From contig NZ_AP027291.1 in the NCBI RefSeq assembly GCF_030295745.1, positions 2,232,001 to 2,296,000 on the forward strand: a stretch of DNA of 64,000 bases. Reading direction: 5' to 3'. A program made the translations under genes and the position numbers. Below, piece by piece: positions 58,877 to 64,000 of the stretch. The number at the start of each line of letters is the position of its first letter. Position 1 is the stretch's first letter. This stretch comes from Mycolicibacterium sp. TUM20985 (GTDB taxonomy: Bacteria > Actinomycetota > Actinomycetes > Mycobacteriales > Mycobacteriaceae). The notes beneath the pieces were generated by a model. It was not told the DNA's origin, searched no databases, and saw nothing but the letters and a program-made list of their open reading frames with translations.

Positions 58877-59605
58877 ATGTGGTATTGGCTGTTCAAGTAC
58901 ATCTTCATGGGCCCGCTGCTGCAGTTGCTGGGCCGCCCGAAAGTGCAAGGGCTGGAGCATGTTCCGAACTCCGGTGCCGTCATTCTGGCCAGTAACCACC
59001 TCGCCGTCGCGGACAGCTTCTACAAGTGCCTCGTGGTTCGGCGCCGGATCACCTATCTCGCCAAGGCCGAGTACTTCACCGGCACCGGCATCAAGGGCTG
59101 GTTCAACCGCTGGTTCTACTCGGCCGCAGGCCAGGTCCCGATCGACCGGACCGACGCCGACGCCGCCCTCGCGGCGCTGACCACCGCGGAGCGGATCCTG
59201 GGTCAGGGCAAGGTCTTGGGGATGTATCCCGAGGGCACGCGCTCACCCGACGGGCGTCTGTACAAGGGCAAGACCGGCATCGCCCGGTTGGCGCTGGAGA
59301 CCGGCGTCCCCGTGATCCCCGTGGCGATGGTCGGCACCGACCACGTCAATCCGCCCGGCTCGAAGATGTGGCGGTTCGCCCGCGTCGAGGTGCGCTTCGG
59401 CAAGCCGATGGACTTCTCCCGTTTCGAAGGCCTGGCGGGTAACCGGTTCATCGAACGGGCCGTCATCGACGAGGTGATGTACGAGTTGATGCGTCTCTCC
59501 GGACAGGAGTACGTCGACCTCTACGCTGCGGACATCAAGGAGGCGCTCGACGGTGGGACCGGCGCCACGCCGGCGGCGCGCATCCCGACGGCTGCGGCCG
59601 GCTAG
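58877..59605 (+). CDS. PlsC-type 1-acyl-glycerol-3-phosphate acyltransferase (Rv2182c-type)
   Basis: A 242-residue acyltransferase that places a fatty acid on lysophosphatidate or a related acceptor at the membrane. The catalytic HX4D motif is NHLAVAD (H41, D46), and the acceptor-binding motif is MYPEGTRS (E119, R122). [10 protein letters not shown] and an N-terminal membrane-binding segment ([15 protein letters not shown]) fit the family. GGGAGG lies seven bases before the ATG. It converges with the mannosyltransferase gene, their stops overlapping by three bases. Confidence 0.92.
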   Translation: MWYWLFKYIFMGPLLQLLGRPKVQGLEHVPNSGAVILASNHLAVADSFYKCLVVRRRITYLAKAEYFTGTGIKGWFNRWFYSAAGQVPIDRTDADAALAALTTAERILGQGKVLGMYPEGTRSPDGRLYKGKTGIARLALETGVPVIPVAMVGTDHVNPPGSKMWRFARVEVRFGKPMDFSRFEGLAGNRFIERAVIDEVMYELMRLSGQEYVDLYAADIKEALDGGTGATPAARIPTAAAG

Positions 59606-60900
59606 CTAGAGGCGTGCGCGGGCGTCGAGTCGTCGACCGCCTGCGCGCCGTCTCGCTCCTTCAGATTGACCGTCCCCGCGACGATGATCAGCGCCAGCGC
59701 CCACCACAGGTAGGAACCGCCGAGCAACTGGCGCCAGAGCGACGCGGACGTCTCGTGATGTTCGATCATCAGATGGATGGGTGCAAAGTACATCAGCAGG
59801 ACACCGGTCACGCTGACCGCACCCATCGCGATGCTGCGGTGGCGCAGCGCGAGCACCGCCATCACCAGGACCGCCGGCAGCGCCCACACCCAGTGGTGTG
59901 ACCACGACACGGGTGAGACGACCAGACCGAACATCGCGACGCAGATCAGCGCGAGCACCGGCTGGTCGCCGTCACCCGAGCGCAGCACCCGACGTACCGC
60001 CCACACCGTCAGGCCGAGCACGGCGAAACAGGCGACCACCCAGATGACGAAGCGCGGCGTCTCGCCGAGGCCGAGTCGGGCCAAGGTGCCTGCGATGTTC
60101 TGGTTGGTGAGATACGTGGCGGTGCCGATGCGGTCGGTGTCGTGCACCGTCTCGGTCCAGTACTGCCAGGAGTCGCGCATGGCCACCTGAAACCCGACCG
60201 CCGTCGCCAGGATGGCCGAAGCCGCGCTGGTCAGCAGTGCCCGGGTATCCCGCCGCAGCAAGAAGTACAGCAGGAACACCGCGGGTGTCAGCTTGAACGC
60301 GATCGCCACGCCGAGCAGCAACCCCCTCGGCCACGGGGTCTTCCTCGGCACGCAGTCGGCGATCACCAGGGTCATCAGGACGACGTTGATCTGACCGAAC
60401 TCGAAGTTCGAGCGAATGGGCTCCAGGTAGACCACGGCCGGGGCGACGATCGCCGCGGCCAGCCAGCATCGGCGGACCCACGCCGCTCCGGACAGCCGGG
60501 GCGAGTGCTCCCATACCCGCAGGCGGGTCAGCACGATCATGGTCGTGACCAGCAGCAACGCAAAGGTGATGACGGTGATCGTCGCGCTCGCCGCGGGTAG
60601 CGACAACCATGCGAAGGGAGCGAAGACGGCGGCGGCGAGCGGCGGATACGTGAACGGCAGATTGAGGCCTGCTTCGGTATGGAAGAGCACGCCGTCGCTG
60701 TAGAGCGACGCGCCATCGAGCCACGCCCGGCCGCCCATCCGATAGACGTCGATGTCGATGCGGTAGGGGGTCGTGGCCAGCAGGTGGCGGCCTGCACCGA
60801 ACACCCCGGCGATGACGAGCAGCTGAAAGAGGCGCCACGCCGCGGTTGGCCACAGCGCCCGCCAACCTGGTGCCCCTTTAGAGAGCTGCCGAATTCTCAT
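59602..60900 (-). CDS. alpha-(1,2)-mannosyltransferase, GT87/GT-C (Rv2181-type)
   Basis: A 432-residue polytopic glycosyltransferase that uses polyprenyl-phosphate mannose outside the membrane. In M. tuberculosis Rv2181 adds alpha-1,2-mannose branches to lipomannan and lipoarabinomannan. The catalytic loop carries D49 and D51 in [15 protein letters not shown], followed by [11 protein letters not shown] and about ten helices. [15 protein letters not shown] and [15 protein letters not shown] are family segments. The ATG at 60900 (MRIRQLSKG) is the start. It fits the neighbouring pimB and acyltransferase genes as a phosphoglycolipid assembly group. Confidence 0.94.
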   Translation of the reverse strand: MRIRQLSKGAPGWRALWPTAAWRLFQLLVIAGVFGAGRHLLATTPYRIDIDVYRMGGRAWLDGASLYSDGVLFHTEAGLNLPFTYPPLAAAVFAPFAWLSLPAASATITVITFALLLVTTMIVLTRLRVWEHSPRLSGAAWVRRCWLAAAIVAPAVVYLEPIRSNFEFGQINVVLMTLVIADCVPRKTPWPRGLLLGVAIAFKLTPAVFLLYFLLRRDTRALLTSAASAILATAVGFQVAMRDSWQYWTETVHDTDRIGTATYLTNQNIAGTLARLGLGETPRFVIWVVACFAVLGLTVWAVRRVLRSGDGDQPVLALICVAMFGLVVSPVSWSHHWVWALPAVLVMAVLALRHRSIAMGAVSVTGVLLMYFAPIHLMIEHHETSASLWRQLLGGSYLWWALALIIVAGTVNLKERDGAQAVDDSTPAHASS

Positions 60901-60972
60901 CTCGCGGACAAGAGTATCGGTGCGCGTCGGCGAGTCGGGGACCATCCTGTCCGCCACGCGCGCTGGTCGGCG

Positions 60973-60978
60973 TAAGTT
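60973..60978 (+). promoter_or_regulatory. -10 box of leaderless Rv2180c-type transcript
   Basis: TAAGTT ends six bases before the GTG at 60985. Confidence 0.45.
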
Positions 60979-60984
60979 TTGCCC

Positions 60985-61874
60985 GTGTTCGACGATTGGA
61001 AGTTCGACTTGGGACTCGACCTGGCGATCCCGCCCGGCCGATTGCCGCTGCTGTGGTGCCTGATCTCGTTCCTGCTGACGTTTCTGGTGACCCGCACGAT
61101 CGTCCGATACATCCGGCACAACGCCGACAACGACACGCCGCCCAAGTGGTGGCAGCCACGCAACATCTCCATGTCGGGCGACGAGTCCGCCACCCACATC
61201 CACCACGTGGTCATCGGGGTCGTGCTCGTCATGATCTCCGGGGTCACGATGGTGACCCTCGCGGTCGACGGCGGCGTCCCCGAGTTCACCGTGGCCGCGA
61301 TCTTCTTCGGCATGGGCGCCGCGCTGGTGCTCGACGAGTTCGCGCTGATCCTGCATCTGGAGGACGTGTACTGGTCCGAAGACGGCCGGACGTCGGTGGA
61401 CGCAGTCTTCGTGGCGATCGCCGTGGCCGGGCTGTTGATCCTCGGCTTCAACCCGCTGTCCTTCTTCGACATCGACATCTGGCGGGAGGATCAGACGCTG
61501 CTTGCCCGCGCCACCGTCGTCGGCATCGCCGTGGTCACCCTCGCACTGGCGGTGGTCGTGCTCCTCAAGGGCAAGGTGTGGACCGGGTTGGTCGGCATGT
61601 TCATCACCCCGCTCCTGATCATCGGCGCAGCGCGGATGTCGCGCCCCCACGCGCCGTGGGCGCGGTGGCGGTACGGCAAGCGGCCGAAGAAGATGCACCG
61701 GGCCATGGAGCGCGAGCGTCGGCAGCGGCGCCCCGTCGTGCAGGCCAAGCTGTGGCTGCAGCACGTCGTCGCGGGAGAACCGCACTTCCCCGACGACCAC
61801 GAGGTCGAGGCGCAGCTCGACCGTGAAATCCATCCGGCGCCCGCACCGCTCGCGTCGACGACCGAGGCGGCGTG

Positions 61875-61875
<1 letters not shown>
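60985..61875 (+). CDS. integral membrane protein (Rv2180c-type)
   Basis: A 296-residue membrane protein with about six helices. Clear segments are [22 protein letters not shown] near residue 25, [24 protein letters not shown] with a His-rich edge (ATHIHHV), then [39 protein letters not shown] and [16 protein letters not shown]. The C-terminal 80 residues are basic and cytoplasmic. The conserved His and Asp/Glu residues near membrane helices suggest a metal site, but no function is known. GTG 60985 follows a -10 box by six bases; the stop overlaps the next start. Confidence 0.88.
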
Positions 61876-63844
<1,969 letters not shown>

Positions 63845-63848
63845 CGGG

Positions 63849-63964
63849 GGACCGGCGGGCAGGAGCGCAGCGACCGGGGGATGGGACCGGCGGGCAGGAG
63901 CGCAGCGACCGGGGGATGGAACCGGCGGGCAGGAGCGCAGCGACCGGGGGATGGAACCGGCGAG
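63849..63964 (+). repeat. tandem 35-base repeats after aroG
   Basis: Three full units begin at 63849, 63884 and 63919, with a partial fourth at 63954. Each contains CGGGCAGGAGCGCAGCGACC followed by GGGGGATG. The first two units are identical; the third differs by one base. The core is shared with the repeats inside cobT. Confidence 0.9.
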
Positions 63965-63967
63965 CCG

Positions 63968-64000
63968 CTACAGCAAGTCCTGCAAGTGGGTGCCCAGCGT
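63968..64000 (-). CDS. 3' end of a gene running off the window (possibly pknL)
   Basis: The reverse strand has ten sense codons (TLGTHLQDLL) ending in TAG at 63970-63968. That is too short to identify. In related mycobacteria the Ser/Thr kinase gene pknL lies next to aroG in this orientation, which is the only reason to suggest it. Confidence 0.3.
   Translation of the reverse strand, partial: TLGTHLQDLL

Noticed and set aside
59602..61833. A 743-codon minus-strand frame reaching past the mannosyltransferase start
   Set aside because: The extra N-terminal part is Asp/His/Arg-rich shadow of the Rv2180c-type membrane protein gene; ATG 60900 gives the normal length.
63849..63964. CRISPR array or attachment site
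   Set aside because: Direct tandem units without spacers and no integrase or tRNA gene nearby.

Overview
The window is chromosomal DNA of a mycobacterium, most likely a rapid-growing, environmental Mycolicibacterium-type species. The DNA is GC-rich, GTG and TTG starts are frequent, and a -10 box (TANNNT) often sits 6-7 bases before the start codon, as in leaderless mycobacterial transcripts. Gene order is an almost unbroken reversed copy of the M. tuberculosis segment from aroG (Rv2178c) to the CYTH/CHAD gene (Rv2226). That synteny is recalled from memory, not from a database search. No rRNA, tRNA, CRISPR array, insertion sequence or prophage was seen, and no gene-free stretch exceeds 300 bases.

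Layout: (1) 1-8,300: a CYTH-CHAD protein, a crotonase-fold isomerase, panB, a wax-ester-synthase-type acyltransferase, two secreted Hip1-like serine proteases and a methyltransferase. (2) 8,300-14,160: glnA2 and glnE, the latter followed by a hotdog thioesterase and an F420-type LLM oxidoreductase, each joined by a 4-base overlap. (3) 14,159-19,621: an accessory island with a small winged-helix regulator and, divergently, four tightly packed genes: dabB (NuoL/Mrp-type proton channel), dabA (DUF2309 zinc protein), a PII-like protein and a carbonic-anhydrase-like protein. This resembles a DAB inorganic-carbon pump with its own regulator and is the most interesting part of the window. (4) 19,625-23,005: a DoxX protein, glnA1, an RDD protein and a DUF4191 protein. 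(5) 23,010-31,770: lipA, lipB, an NAD-binding epimerase-like gene and dlaT (lipoate synthesis beside a lipoylated E2), pepB, gcvT and ilvE. (6) 31,774-34,225: cobU-cobT-cobS for the cobalamin nucleotide loop; cobT carries a repeat-derived tail. (7) 34,232-40,214: a DUF3043 membrane protein, glycerate kinase, an ErpA-type protein, a membrane protein, adoK and asnB. (8) 40,374-47,900: the cytochrome bcc-aa3 block (ctaC, ctaF, mmpS3, a membrane protein; qcrB, qcrA, qcrC, ctaE). (9) 47,969-64,000: trpD, an exonuclease/GIY-YIG protein, a Cys-rich small protein, an NlpC/P60 hydrolase, a gluzincin-like protein, pimB, fadD15, two SRPBCC proteins, an ArsA-like ATPase, a PlsC acyltransferase, a PI-mannoside/LAM mannosyltransferase, a membrane protein, RNase AS, aroG and a tandem-repeat block.

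Together these genes cover nitrogen assimilation (two glutamine synthetases, the adenylyltransferase, GlnR-like boxes), lipoate-dependent metabolism, the respiratory supercomplex, and envelope phosphoglycolipid synthesis. The DAB island could supply bicarbonate to biotin-dependent carboxylases in this presumably heterotrophic host; that role is inference. Lipid and redox genes without counterparts at this place in M. tuberculosis (crotonase, acyltransferase, methyltransferase, thioesterase, LLM oxidoreductase, DoxX) mark the accessory part of the window.
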